From assembly GCA_964419935.1 (NCBI GenBank), contig CAYQQJ010000007.1, forward strand, positions 62,001 to 126,000: a stretch of 64,000 nucleotides of DNA, written 5' to 3'. This document shows, in pieces, positions 18,172-26,548 of the stretch (within the stretch, counting starts at the first letter, position 1; each line of letters begins with the position of its first letter). Origin of the DNA: CAYQQJ01 sp964419935 (GTDB lineage Bacteria > Pseudomonadota > Gammaproteobacteria > Pseudomonadales > Cellvibrionaceae). The translations under genes and the position numbers were made by a program. The notes beneath the pieces were generated by a model. That model worked only from the letters and a program-made list of their open reading frames with translations. It had not been told where the DNA came from and searched no databases.

Positions 18172-20049
18172 ATGTCTGTTGCAGCGAAATTCAGTACGGT
18201 TCTTTGGCTAAGTGTGTGTCTGGTGCTAAGTGCCTGTGGAGGTGGTGGCGGTGGAGGCGGAAGCTCTTCCGGTGGTGATGGTGGGCCCAACGTGGAATCG
18301 CCTGGAGATGGCGGTGGAGATGGAAGCGGTGATGACACAGACACTCCCGATCCGAACGTTCCACAAGAAGGCGCGCCGACGGTTACTGTCGAGTCACCAG
18401 CCATGAAACAATTGCTGTTCAGCTGGAATGCCCAAGAGGGTGACGAATTTTATCGTTTGTCTCAGGACGTTGACGGCATTTCCGGTTTTACCGAGGTGGC
18501 GGAGATAGAAGGCGCCACCGAATTTGTTCAGGACGTGTCCGTTCACCAAATTAACGGCGCTGATGGCGCATACATTGTGGAAGCCTGTAATGCGGCCGAG
18601 GGCTGTGTACCGTCCCTGAATGTCAGCGCGACCGAAGCGTTGATCAATGCCATTGGTTATTTTAAGGCATCCAACACCGGCGCGGGTGACGAGTTCGGTC
18701 AGGCCATAGCCATCAGTGACGACGGCAAAACCATAGCTGTTGGTGCTCACAATGAAGAAAGCATGTCCACCGACATTAATGGTGATCAGGCCGACAACTC
18801 CGTTCGCAGTGCGGGCGCGGTGTACGTGTTTGCATATGGCGACGCGGGCTGGACGCAACAGGCATATATCAAAGCGTCTGATATTGCCAGCGATGATGAT
18901 TTTGGCCACAGCCTGGACCTGAGCGCGGACGGCAACACGCTGGTTGTCGGTGCGCCTTGGGAGGAGAACACCAGACTGAGCGACCATTACGATACTGGTA
19001 CAGCTTACGTGTACACCCGTAGTGGTTCCGAGTGGTCTGAGCAGGCGTACCTGCATGCTCCCACGCTGCGCACGAGCGGTCACTTTGGCGTCAGTGTAAG
19101 CTTGAGTGATGACGGCAATCTGATGGCCATCGGTGCTTACGGTAAAGATGGCACCACGACTGCTACTGACGGAGAGGTAACGGATGACCCCACCGAGGGA
19201 GCTGTCACGGACGCGGTGCTTGGTGTTGCGCATCTCTTCCAGCGCACCGAAGGCGCGTGGAGTTCCGTTGCGGTACTTGAGGCGTCCAATACTGAGGCTG
19301 GTGACATGTTTGGCCACGATGTGATCCTTAGTGGCGACGGTTCGACTCTGGTGGTGGGCGCCTATCGGGAAGACAGCGCGGCGACTACGATCAATGGTGA
19401 TGGCGCCGACAATACGGTAGCGCATGCGGGAGCCGCCTATGTGTTCAGTCAAACCGATGGAGTTTGGGGGCAGCAGGCTTACCTTAAATCCCCAACCAAT
19501 AGTGCCAATGGCTACTTCGGCTATTCATTGGCGATCAGTGACGATGGTAATACACTGGCTGTCGGCGCAAGCGAGGAAAGTGAAAAAGCGGGCGCAGCAC
19601 ATATCTTCAATCGGGCAGATGGCGTGTGGACACATCAAGTGCGGTTAACCGGGTCCAATACCGACGGTGGCGACAATTTCGGCACTGATCTGGTTTTGAA
19701 CAATGATGGCAGTTTGCTGGTGGTGGGCGCCAGTTTCGAGGATAGCACTGCAACGGGTGTTGGTGGTTCTGAAGACAGTAATGCTGGCCCCAATTCTGGT
19801 GCGGTTTACGTCTTTGAGAACGCTGGCACTGAATGGGTACAAACAACTTATGTTAAGGCGCCAAACACGCAGGCCCAAAGCAATTTTGGTCACAGCGTAG
19901 CTCTTGACGGAACCGGTGCGACCCTCGCTGTGGGTGCCATTCGGGAAGATGGCGGCAGTATGGGTGTTGGTGGTGATCAGGCCAACCAACTGCCGGAAGA
20001 CGCCGTAACCGGGGACGAAGCCGACACAGGCGCTGTTTACTTGTACTGA
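18172..20049 (+). CDS. FG-GAP repeat lipoprotein, predicted seven-bladed beta-propeller
   Basis: This 625-residue surface or periplasmic lipoprotein has lipobox LSAC with Cys22, immediately followed by eight glycines and a Gly/Ser/Asp-rich linker to about residue 65. A small beta domain (about 70-155, fibronectin-like) comes next. Seven repeats of about 65 residues follow, each with the pattern FG-x-S/A-(x)5-DG-x-TLAVGA (for example FGQAIAISDDGKTIAVGA, FGHSLDLSADGNTLVVGA, FGYSLAISDDGNTLAVGA). Seven FG-GAP repeats close into one integrin-alpha-like propeller. Several loops are Asp-rich and could bind calcium. Binding partner unknown; an adhesion or carbohydrate-binding role is a guess. It is a single gene with its own terminator. 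Confidence 0.88.
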   Translation: MSVAAKFSTVLWLSVCLVLSACGGGGGGGGSSSGGDGGPNVESPGDGGGDGSGDDTDTPDPNVPQEGAPTVTVESPAMKQLLFSWNAQEGDEFYRLSQDVDGISGFTEVAEIEGATEFVQDVSVHQINGADGAYIVEACNAAEGCVPSLNVSATEALINAIGYFKASNTGAGDEFGQAIAISDDGKTIAVGAHNEESMSTDINGDQADNSVRSAGAVYVFAYGDAGWTQQAYIKASDIASDDDFGHSLDLSADGNTLVVGAPWEENTRLSDHYDTGTAYVYTRSGSEWSEQAYLHAPTLRTSGHFGVSVSLSDDGNLMAIGAYGKDGTTTATDGEVTDDPTEGAVTDAVLGVAHLFQRTEGAWSSVAVLEASNTEAGDMFGHDVILSGDGSTLVVGAYREDSAATTINGDGADNTVAHAGAAYVFSQTDGVWGQQAYLKSPTNSANGYFGYSLAISDDGNTLAVGASEESEKAGAAHIFNRADGVWTHQVRLTGSNTDGGDNFGTDLVLNNDGSLLVVGASFEDSTATGVGGSEDSNAGPNSGAVYVFENAGTEWVQTTYVKAPNTQAQSNFGHSVALDGTGATLAVGAIREDGGSMGVGGDQANQLPEDAVTGDEADTGAVYLY

Positions 20050-20098
20050 TAAGTTGATGTATCTCGCCAAGTGAACTTCACCTGGCCCGCAAAAAAGG

Positions 20099-20124
20099 AA
20101 GCCCACTCTTCGTGGGCTTTTTTT
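20099..20124. terminator. terminator between FG-GAP lipoprotein and mscL
   Basis: AAGCCCAC (20099-20106) pairs with GTGGGCTT (20112-20119), followed by a T run. An A-rich tract lies on the other side, so it can serve both convergent genes. Confidence 0.88.
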
Positions 20125-20152
20125 CGTCAGTCCTTAAGTCACTCCATGTGTA

Positions 20153-20560
20153 TCAGGACGGGGATCGCAATAAATCCCGAATTTCCGTCAACAAAACCTG
20201 CTCTTGACTGGGAGCGGGTGGAGCCGCCGGTGGCTTGGCTTCCTCTTTACGCTTGAGCCGATTGATGCCTTTAATCACCATGAATATGGCGAAGGCAATA
20301 ATCAGAAAGTCGACCAGCGTTTGGATGAATTTACCGTAGGCTATTTCTACAGCCGCCGTATCTGCGGTTGCGGCCTTGAGCGTTATTGCCAACTCAGTGA
20401 AATCAACCCCGCCGATCAATAACCCCAACGGGGGCATGACAATATCACCGACAACCGAAGTAACGACTTTGGTGAAGGCTGCACCAATAATGATGCCGAC
20501 TGCCATATCAATGACATTGCCTTTTACCGCGAACTCTTTGAATTCTTTCGCTATGCTCAT
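20153..20560 (-). CDS. mscL: large-conductance mechanosensitive channel MscL
   Basis: This 135-residue inner-membrane channel opens under membrane tension to release solutes on osmotic downshock. The amphipathic N-terminus MSIAKEFKEFAVKGNVIDMA is canonical. It is followed by TM1 (VGIIIGAAFTKVVTSVVGDIVMPPLG, nearly invariant), a periplasmic loop, TM2 (FLIIAFAIFMVIKGIN) and a charged C-terminal helix. The ATG at 20560 was chosen by homology to the family N-terminus and AAGGAAT upstream; the frame is open 15 codons further. Confidence 0.96.
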   Translation of the reverse strand: MSIAKEFKEFAVKGNVIDMAVGIIIGAAFTKVVTSVVGDIVMPPLGLLIGGVDFTELAITLKAATADTAAVEIAYGKFIQTLVDFLIIAFAIFMVIKGINRLKRKEEAKPPAAPPAPSQEQVLLTEIRDLLRSPS

Positions 20561-20677
20561 AAACGGATTCCTTGCAAATGAGTTAAAAAATATTGACTCA
20601 TGCAATGTACCAGCGCCGAAGAATGAGCACCACTATATTTAATGGCATCGCTGCCGCACAGGACCGAAGACATGAAC

Positions 20678-20949
20678 CTAGGGAACCTCTGATCAAGTCC
20701 CTGTGGTCTCTGCGCAATCTGGCGCGAGGCAATCTCAAGGCGGCAATCGCAGCTTATGGCCGTAGCCCTTAGTAAGATTGCCAACGCCGAGAGTGCCCGC
20801 GCCAGGCAGCGCCCTTCGGGGCTTGCAGGAATTCTCGCTGGCGGCGTTGCGCTCATTCGACGGGCAACCAGCCCGACTCAGTCGCGCGCCTTGCCAGCAA
20901 AAATTCCTGTAAGCCAGAGACCGCAGGGACTTAATCAGAGGTTCCCTAG
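20678..20949. mobile_element. family C MITE-like element, 272 bp (C1)
   Basis: Terminal inverted repeats of 35 bp (20678-20712 and 20915-20949) match at 33 positions. Both begin with CTAGGGAACCTCTGAT. The outermost CTAG fits the YTAR target of IS5-group insertion sequences. The roughly 200-bp interior has no convincing ORF. A 61-bp relative with the same ends is at 60762-60822. The remainder of the 456-bp gap between mscL and the glycosyltransferase gene holds nothing else recognised. Confidence 0.8.
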
Positions 20950-21016
20950 TGTTGTAAGCAGGTTGCACTCCATCCAGGCTACAAATTCGCGAGCCAACGC
21001 GTTAGCGACCATCTTC

Positions 21017-22066
21017 TCAGGGTGTGGGCATGGGTACGGGTACGGGTATCGTTATATTCCGCCAGAGTTCGGTGTGCAGTTGTTCAAAATTCTGCGCCCC
21101 CGCACTTATCCATTGGGCCAGAGCCTGGGCAACGTTGGGATAATTTAACGGCGCGGGTTGAGGCTGAGCCAGCCATGGAGCAATCACCTGAGCGTTCAGC
21201 CTGCGGGCGACGCAACCATAGCCCAATTGTGTCAGAGCCAGGGCATTGGACTGCTGTTCCATTTGCCCCGCAACTGGCTGTACCAGCAGTTTTTTACCCA
21301 ATTGGATCGCCTCGCTGGCCAGCTCGAATCCCGCGTTACAGATCACTCCTTCACAATGATGTAAATCGCGTTGGAAGCCGTCCCGGGAAAATGGCCGTAT
21401 GTGTATCCCACCTTGATCGCTCGCTTCCTTTACCGGCTGATAAACAAAAAATTCATGGTCCGGAAATCGGTTGAGCTCCGCTTTGAGTGATGTCAGATCA
21501 TTGAATGGCAAGTACACCAGATAGTGGTTGGTGCGCGGCTCATTGGGAAATTCCGACGGCTCGATCAGCGGCGGCAATATCGGTTGGTCAAAATGGTGCC
21601 AGTGTAAACCAATGGGTAGATCTGCCGGCGCAAACCAGCGCATGAATGAATCGGTAAAAACATTATTGCCCTGTTTGGGGATGCTGTGCAGAAATGCGTT
21701 TTGATGAGACAGGCCGATGACCTTTTTTTTCGCCCGTCTCGCAGCCCAGGCGGTAATTGGCTCAAAGTCATTGAGAACAAGGTCATAGCCTTCCACATCG
21801 AATGCCTGAATATCGCGGTAAAGTTGTACCAGGTTGTTTTTCTCGAGGGTTTTGCCATAGCGTACGCGTCCACTTTCAATGGCGAATGTCAGGCCGCGGA
21901 AGCTGCGAAAATCTCCGAACACCTCCATGTCGAACATCTCGTCGCGGGCACGACCCGAGAAAACCCAGTCCACTTCGGCACCGACTGCGGCCAGCGCGCG
22001 GGCCATGCTGCGTGCCCGGGTAATGTGCCCATTGCCTGTGGCTTGTACGCCATACAATATTTTCAT
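21017..22066 (-). CDS. glycosyltransferase of the MJ1255/VC2487 family
   Basis: This 349-residue GT-B-fold protein starts MKILYGVQATGNGHITRAR, the hallmark of the MJ1255/VC2487 family. The C-terminal donor-binding half contains CEGVICNAGFELASEAIQLG followed by KLLVQPVAGQMEQQSNA, as in MurG/UGT-like enzymes. The acceptor is unknown. The ATG at 22066 was chosen by the family N-terminus and AGGA upstream, although the frame extends 33 codons. The last residues (TIPVPVPMPTP) come from a short tandem repeat in the DNA near 21020-21050 and are probably not conserved. It follows the PAP2 phosphatase gene by about 60 bp on the same strand, suggesting a lipid-linked sugar pathway. Confidence 0.88.
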   Translation of the reverse strand: MKILYGVQATGNGHITRARSMARALAAVGAEVDWVFSGRARDEMFDMEVFGDFRSFRGLTFAIESGRVRYGKTLEKNNLVQLYRDIQAFDVEGYDLVLNDFEPITAWAARRAKKKVIGLSHQNAFLHSIPKQGNNVFTDSFMRWFAPADLPIGLHWHHFDQPILPPLIEPSEFPNEPRTNHYLVYLPFNDLTSLKAELNRFPDHEFFVYQPVKEASDQGGIHIRPFSRDGFQRDLHHCEGVICNAGFELASEAIQLGKKLLVQPVAGQMEQQSNALALTQLGYGCVARRLNAQVIAPWLAQPQPAPLNYPNVAQALAQWISAGAQNFEQLHTELWRNITIPVPVPMPTP

Positions 22067-22128
22067 GGAGTTCCTGTTGTAGCCTTGATGTTGTACAGAC
22101 TGTGCATATTTGCACTGCCTGCCAAAAT

Positions 22129-22656
22129 TCAGCCGCCGACCATGACGTGGGACAGCAATGCGCAACTGGTGCCAAGCAGGCCTCCGGCTGCAATATCACT
22201 GGGGTAGTGGACCCCCAGCAATACACGGCTACTGCCGATCAGGCTCGCCCACAGATAACATGGCAGCGCGAACCCGGGGTAGTGAAGTGCGGTGAGGCAG
22301 GCGAACAAAAATGCCGCCGCGGTATGGCCGGAGGGAAAACTGAATTGATCTGATGGAGTGATCCAGGCTTCATAGAAATCCAGTCTCATGGCGGGTCGAT
22401 CGCGCTTGATACCGTTTTTCAGTATCAGATAGAGGCTGACATCCATCAGGTAGGCAATGATGCCCGTGACGACGAAGGTTCGACCGTGAATCGGCTCCAG
22501 GGCCAGCAATGCCAGGGCGGCAACCACATAAAGCGGGCCGTCACCGGTGTGGGATATCCAGCGGACAGACTTGCGGTACGGGAATCGTTTGGTGATATGC
22601 ACCCAGGTGAACGCCAGAGTGTCCAGTTGGTGAATGCGCTGAAATAACAGATTCAT
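22129..22656 (-). CDS. PAP2 superfamily membrane phosphatase
   Basis: This 175-residue protein has several membrane helices and the full three-part PAP2 active site: KNGIKRDRP, FPSGHTAA and SRVLLGVHYPSD. Relatives dephosphorylate phosphatidic acid, phosphatidylglycerol phosphate or undecaprenyl pyrophosphate at the outer face of the inner membrane; the substrate here is open. It appears to be in an operon with the downstream glycosyltransferase. It is divergent from dgkA, which makes phosphatidic acid, so a lipid-phosphate theme links the three genes by position. Confidence 0.93.
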   Translation of the reverse strand: MNLLFQRIHQLDTLAFTWVHITKRFPYRKSVRWISHTGDGPLYVVAALALLALEPIHGRTFVVTGIIAYLMDVSLYLILKNGIKRDRPAMRLDFYEAWITPSDQFSFPSGHTAAAFLFACLTALHYPGFALPCYLWASLIGSSRVLLGVHYPSDIAAGGLLGTSCALLSHVMVGG

Positions 22657-22811
22657 ATGGCACCGCCGAATGCAGCTGTTGAAACAGGCTTAATTAATAT
22701 CAGTACACCGTGAACTTTATGTGACAGGCGGTATGAAAAGGCGCCGCATCGTTTCCCCCGGTCGTGTTTTAGGTTAAGTTGGCGGCCACCATCGAATCGG
22801 AGTAAAACGTT

Positions 22812-23183
22812 ATGTCAAAACCGGGAAAGACTGGCATCAGCCGCATTGTTGATGCGTTTGGCTATTCCATGCGCGGCTTTGCCGAAGTCTGGTGTTGTGA
22901 AGCGGCATTTCGCCAGGAAGTGGCCCTGGCAGTTGTACTGATACCTACGGCCTTTTGGCTCGCGGGGAACCATATCGAGCTGATTCTGTTGCTGTCGAGC
23001 GTGTTCTGGGTGCTGATGGCGGAGCTGGCTAATTCCTCGGTGGAAGCTGTCGTTGACCGGATCGGTTCCGAGATACATGTGCTGGCTCGCCGGGCCAAGG
23101 ATATTGGTTCTGCGCTGGTCTTCCTCAGCCTGGCTCTCTTGGTTCTGGTCTGGAGTATCGTCGCCTTTAATCGATTCGCTTGA
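22812..23183 (+). CDS. dgkA: diacylglycerol kinase
   Basis: This 123-residue protein has three membrane helices and matches prokaryotic DgkA, which phosphorylates diacylglycerol released by osmoregulated glucan or LPS modification. The catalytic segment LANSSVEAVVDRIG with its conserved Glu and Asp (about residues 72-85) and the N-terminal AFGYSMRGF are present. CGGAGT precedes the ATG. Confidence 0.96.
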   Translation: MSKPGKTGISRIVDAFGYSMRGFAEVWCCEAAFRQEVALAVVLIPTAFWLAGNHIELILLLSSVFWVLMAELANSSVEAVVDRIGSEIHVLARRAKDIGSALVFLSLALLVLVWSIVAFNRFA

Positions 23184-23367
23184 TTGCCCGACAAGGTATC
23201 CCAGCGGTCGCTTGGCTGGCGTCCCGGCGGCAGACTGTTTACTATCAGCCTTTTGCTATCAATCCTGAGAGAACGGCCATTAATTGTTGTGGTCGAAGTT
23301 GAGGTGATGCGCGCCGGTTCGGTGAGATGTGGGTAGAGGCACGCCTATGCAAAGGAGACATGATCTA

Positions 23368-24954
23368 ATGCGGTTATTAACGGCAGCTTTTCTGTTGCTG
23401 GCAGCAGTAAGCAGCCACGCCAACGAGGATATTCGACGCTACTTCGAGACCTTGAACAGTGGCTACAATCTTCCGGTGCATGGGGATCATCTGGTCAGCA
23501 TCGACGAGCTGAAGACCTTTTACGAAGAACATAATTACCAAGCCGTGTGGTATCAGGGCGGCAAAACCATTTGGGCTGCCACCGAACTTTATCTTGCCAT
23601 TGAGACTGCTGGTATAGACGGGCTCCGCCCTGAGGATTATCACAACCGCGCGCTGCAGGAGTCCTGTCCCGCTGAGGAGACCGAGGCTATTGGCTACTGC
23701 GACTTGTTGTTCACCGATGCTTTCCTGATTCTTGCCCGCCATCTGTCGGAGGGGAAAATCAACCCGAGCGTGCCGTTGCGTACCTGGACTGCGGTGCAGC
23801 GTTCCAAGAATCTGATTTCGCTGCTGAACGATGCCCTTGCGGAAAATACCCTGAAAAACGTTATGACCAACCTGCGCCCGCGGCAACTGGGTTACGAGCG
23901 ACTGATGGCTGCCCTGAAGAGACTGCGCGCCGCCACCCGTTACCCCGCCTGGGCGCCACTGGCGCTCTCACCGGCCATAGAGCCCGGGCAAGAGGACGAG
24001 CGGCTGGCTGCGATTATCGAGCGACTGGTATTCTGGGGCGATATGCAGGCGCCGGCTGTGCCCATAGCGCTTTATGATGCAGCGTTGCAACAGGCGGTGG
24101 AACGTTTTCAGGAGCGTCACGGGCTGGCTGCCGATGGTGTGATAGGCCCGTCCACCCTGGAGGCACTTAACGTGGATCCCACCCGTCGCGCGCAGCAGAT
24201 CATGGCCAATATGGAGCGTCGCCGCTGGCTGTCCAGCGAGCTGGGCAGTAAATATGTGCGTGTCAATATTGCGCAGCGGGAACTGGTAGCGGTCGAACAC
24301 GATAAAGTCATTTTTACCCAGCCGGTGACTGTTGGCAGTCACTATCGGGATACGCCATCCTTCAGTGACAAGATTCGCTATCTGACCGTGAATCCCGACT
24401 GGACGGTACCCTTGGAGTTCGCCCGAACCGATTTCCTGCCGATGTGGAAAGACAACCCGCAGTCGATGGAGCTGCTGCAGTTTACGTTATTTTCCGGCAG
24501 TGAAGAGGTGGCACCGGCATCCATTGATTGGTCGGGTGTGTCATCTCAGGATTTTGATTATCGTCTGGTGCAGAAGTCCGGCCCGCGCAACGCGATGGGG
24601 CGGGTGAAATTCATATTCCCCAATGTTCACAAGGTATATTTGCACGATGCGCCGGAGGAGGACCTGTTTGGCAATGGCGAGGGTTTCAGCGCTGGCAGCA
24701 TGCGCGTTGCGAAGCCGTTTGCGCTGGCGGTCTGGCTGCTGAGTGACAACGCTTGGCCGATTGAACGTTTACAGCAACTCGTCGTTCAGGGCGCGCAGAA
24801 AACGGTGTTCCTGCGCAGTGCGGTGCCCATTCATGTGGAGTATCGCACGGCCTGGGTGACAACCGGTGGCGTGCTCAATTTTCGGCAGGACTTTCAGCAA
24901 CGTGATACTGCTCTCTACGAGAAGTTGACGAAGCCTCTGACGAACGATCGCTAG
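23368..24954 (+). CDS. YcbB/LdtD-type L,D-transpeptidase homologue lacking the catalytic Cys
   Basis: This 528-residue periplasmic protein has a signal peptide (MRLLTAAFLLLAAVSSHA), a scaffold domain, a peptidoglycan-binding repeat (FQERHGLAADGVIGPSTLEALN, about 245-265) and a C-terminal YkuD domain. LdtD enzymes make 3-3 crosslinks or attach lipoproteins through a Cys in a HDxP...R.FSxGC(I/V)R motif. Here the segment reads HDAPEEDLFGNGEGFSAGSMRV. The Cys is Ser444 (nt 24697-24699), the preceding Arg is missing and the loop is one residue short. Catalysis by the usual thiol route is therefore unlikely. The ATG at 23368 was picked for AAGGAG upstream. The stop codon TAG is the first three bases of the adjacent MITE-like element. 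Confidence 0.88.
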   Translation: MRLLTAAFLLLAAVSSHANEDIRRYFETLNSGYNLPVHGDHLVSIDELKTFYEEHNYQAVWYQGGKTIWAATELYLAIETAGIDGLRPEDYHNRALQESCPAEETEAIGYCDLLFTDAFLILARHLSEGKINPSVPLRTWTAVQRSKNLISLLNDALAENTLKNVMTNLRPRQLGYERLMAALKRLRAATRYPAWAPLALSPAIEPGQEDERLAAIIERLVFWGDMQAPAVPIALYDAALQQAVERFQERHGLAADGVIGPSTLEALNVDPTRRAQQIMANMERRRWLSSELGSKYVRVNIAQRELVAVEHDKVIFTQPVTVGSHYRDTPSFSDKIRYLTVNPDWTVPLEFARTDFLPMWKDNPQSMELLQFTLFSGSEEVAPASIDWSGVSSQDFDYRLVQKSGPRNAMGRVKFIFPNVHKVYLHDAPEEDLFGNGEGFSAGSMRVAKPFALAVWLLSDNAWPIERLQQLVVQGAQKTVFLRSAVPIHVEYRTAWVTTGGVLNFRQDFQQRDTALYEKLTKPLTNDR

Positions 24955-25112
24955 TGTAGGTCTTCATTCATTTGTAACTTATAACGAGTGAATTTTTTCG
25001 TCAATCGAGGCGCTTTTATGAAGGCATAGTGGGCCTATGTGAAATAAAAGCAACGCGGAGTGACGGAAAAAGGTGCCGTTATAAGTTATGAAATGAGTGA
25101 CGACCTACACTA
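24952..25112. mobile_element. family D MITE-like long imperfect hairpin, 161 bp (D1)
   Basis: The ends TAGTGTAGG (24952-24960) and CCTACACTA (25104-25112) are perfect inverted repeats. Pairing continues imperfectly inward for about 36 bp and again nearly to the centre around 25030, so the whole element can fold on itself. No ORF is present. The left end provides the stop codon of the preceding L,D-transpeptidase homologue. Confidence 0.72.
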
Positions 25113-25138
25113 ATGGCTTCCCTGCACAGTGCCAGTGA

Positions 25139-26161
25139 TCAGGCTTTCAGGAAGTCACAGAGCGCATCGAATATTTCCCGGCGCCAGGGCTCTCCTTCAT
25201 TAGCCAGGTGATGTAAGCCGCCTTCAATGTAGCGCACTTGCGCATCCGGAAATTTTTTCTGTATTAATGGCACATTCCAGCGCCAGTCCACGGTGGTATC
25301 CGCCGTTCCCTGGATAACGAGCAGGGGTGGGTGAATGGGTGGCTGAGGGAGAGAATCGGCTGCAGAACCCAAAGGCGAATACTTGAAAAACAGCGCCGCC
25401 CAGTCCCGCATCGCCTGTACCCAGGGAATATCAATGAACCTGGCCTGCAGCGGGTCCTTGTGAGCGAGAAAGTGCAGAAAGTGCGCGTCGTGGGAATTGC
25501 GGGCAAAGCGTCGCGGAACCTGCTTGATGAACCGCTTCAACAACCCGTGGAGCAAGGTGACGCGGTGCCAGCTGCGAATACGCACCAGTGGTGCCAGCAG
25601 CACAACTTTATGCAGCGGTGCTGCCAGCTCCCGATCCATCAACAGGGCCAGGATAGCCGCGCAACCCGTACTCTGGCCCACGGCATAACAGGGCGCGGGA
25701 AACGACAGAATGCAGTAGTGCAAACATTCCGCCAGCACATCCCGATAGCGGCTGAAGCTGTCGATAGCCACCGGGCTGCCGCTGCTGAGGCCATGCCCCG
25801 GCAAATCGACACTCACCACGCTGTAACCTTCCTGCAGTAACCGTCGCACCAACTTCAGGTAAAGGCCGGCATGATCAAATAGCCCGTGGGCCAGCATGAC
25901 CGTGCCACGGGTGCTCGGTTGACGCCAGCTGTGCAACGCTACTCGGTAGGCCGCCCAATCGCGAAATTCCAAGCGATAACTGAACGAGCAGCGTCCATCG
26001 ATCAGCGTATCGAAACCGTAGTGGTAGATATAGCGCTTGATGACTGCGGGAGCCGCTTTGATGGCGGCTTTGCTATCCGCTTGGAATTCAGGTGTAGTCT
26101 CACGCAGCTCATGTGCGTCAGCGGAACTGAAAGGTGCAATGTGCTCACTCATCATTGGCAT
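25139..26161 (-). CDS. alpha/beta hydrolase (monoacylglycerol lipase-like)
   Basis: This 340-residue soluble hydrolase of the serine aminopeptidase S33 or lysophospholipase-like group has the oxyanion segment LAHGLFDHAGLY and the nucleophile elbow GQSTG (about residue 160). The acid lies in GTADTTVDW and the catalytic His in EGGLHHL. It probably cleaves esters of long-chain lipids; the substrate is not defined. Three alternative ATGs lie within four codons, so the exact start is uncertain by up to three residues. It is a single gene on the minus strand, separated from pgk by a repeat cluster. Confidence 0.86.
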   Translation of the reverse strand: MPMMSEHIAPFSSADAHELRETTPEFQADSKAAIKAAPAVIKRYIYHYGFDTLIDGRCSFSYRLEFRDWAAYRVALHSWRQPSTRGTVMLAHGLFDHAGLYLKLVRRLLQEGYSVVSVDLPGHGLSSGSPVAIDSFSRYRDVLAECLHYCILSFPAPCYAVGQSTGCAAILALLMDRELAAPLHKVVLLAPLVRIRSWHRVTLLHGLLKRFIKQVPRRFARNSHDAHFLHFLAHKDPLQARFIDIPWVQAMRDWAALFFKYSPLGSAADSLPQPPIHPPLLVIQGTADTTVDWRWNVPLIQKKFPDAQVRYIEGGLHHLANEGEPWRREIFDALCDFLKA

Positions 26162-26324
26162 CTCGAGGTGGGAGGCGAATTGAGCATTAAACGGCAGCTG
26201 ACTACCGCGACCTGTGAAAAATCCTGCCGACGAAATTGCGCCTTTTATTATTGTAGTTATGGGGCGATATCAGGAATTCAAACCAGGCAGGTTGTTGAAA
26301 AAGTCGTTCAAGACCGCTCAAGGA

Positions 26325-26430
26325 GTTTGCCATCGGGGTAACTTTTTCGAAACCCTCGCGGAAGGGACGCCGCGGGGGAGCTACAGGGACGTATTTATGC
26401 GTTTTCGAAAGAGTTATCCCGATGGCAAAC
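26325..26430. repeat. family B inverted-repeat element (B1), nested inside an outer inverted repeat
   Basis: The arms start GTTTGCCATCGGGGTAAC and end with the complementary GTTATCCCGATGGCAAAC. Between them lies GC-rich core sequence with the reverse complement of ACGTCCCTGTAGCTCC. An outer imperfect inverted repeat (26285-26306 and 26460-26477, TTGAAAAAGTCG/CGACTTTTTCAA) encloses it. It fills most of the 387-bp gap between the hydrolase start and the pgk stop. Confidence 0.82.
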
Positions 26431-26480
26431 GGGCAGCACATGCAAGTCTTAACCGGAATCGACTTTTTCAACTGCCTGTT

Positions 26481-26510
26481 AGCTCTGCCCGAATTATTTC
26501 GGGCAGAGCT
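26481..26510. terminator. perfect 13-bp hairpin downstream of pgk
   Basis: AGCTCTGCCCGAA (26481-26493) pairs perfectly with TTCGGGCAGAGCT (26498-26510) around a 4-base loop, 38 bp beyond the pgk stop. There is no clear T run on either strand. It could be a terminator of lower efficiency or an mRNA 3'-end stabiliser. Confidence 0.55.
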
Positions 26511-26548
26511 AGGTTGGGCAGAAACGTTTACAGCCGCTATGGGATGAT

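Noticed and set aside
26325..26430. Family B repeats as integron attC sites
   Set aside because: The ends run GTTTG...CAAAC and do not fit the attC RYYYAAC...GTTRRRY arrangement; no integrase or cassette genes are nearby.
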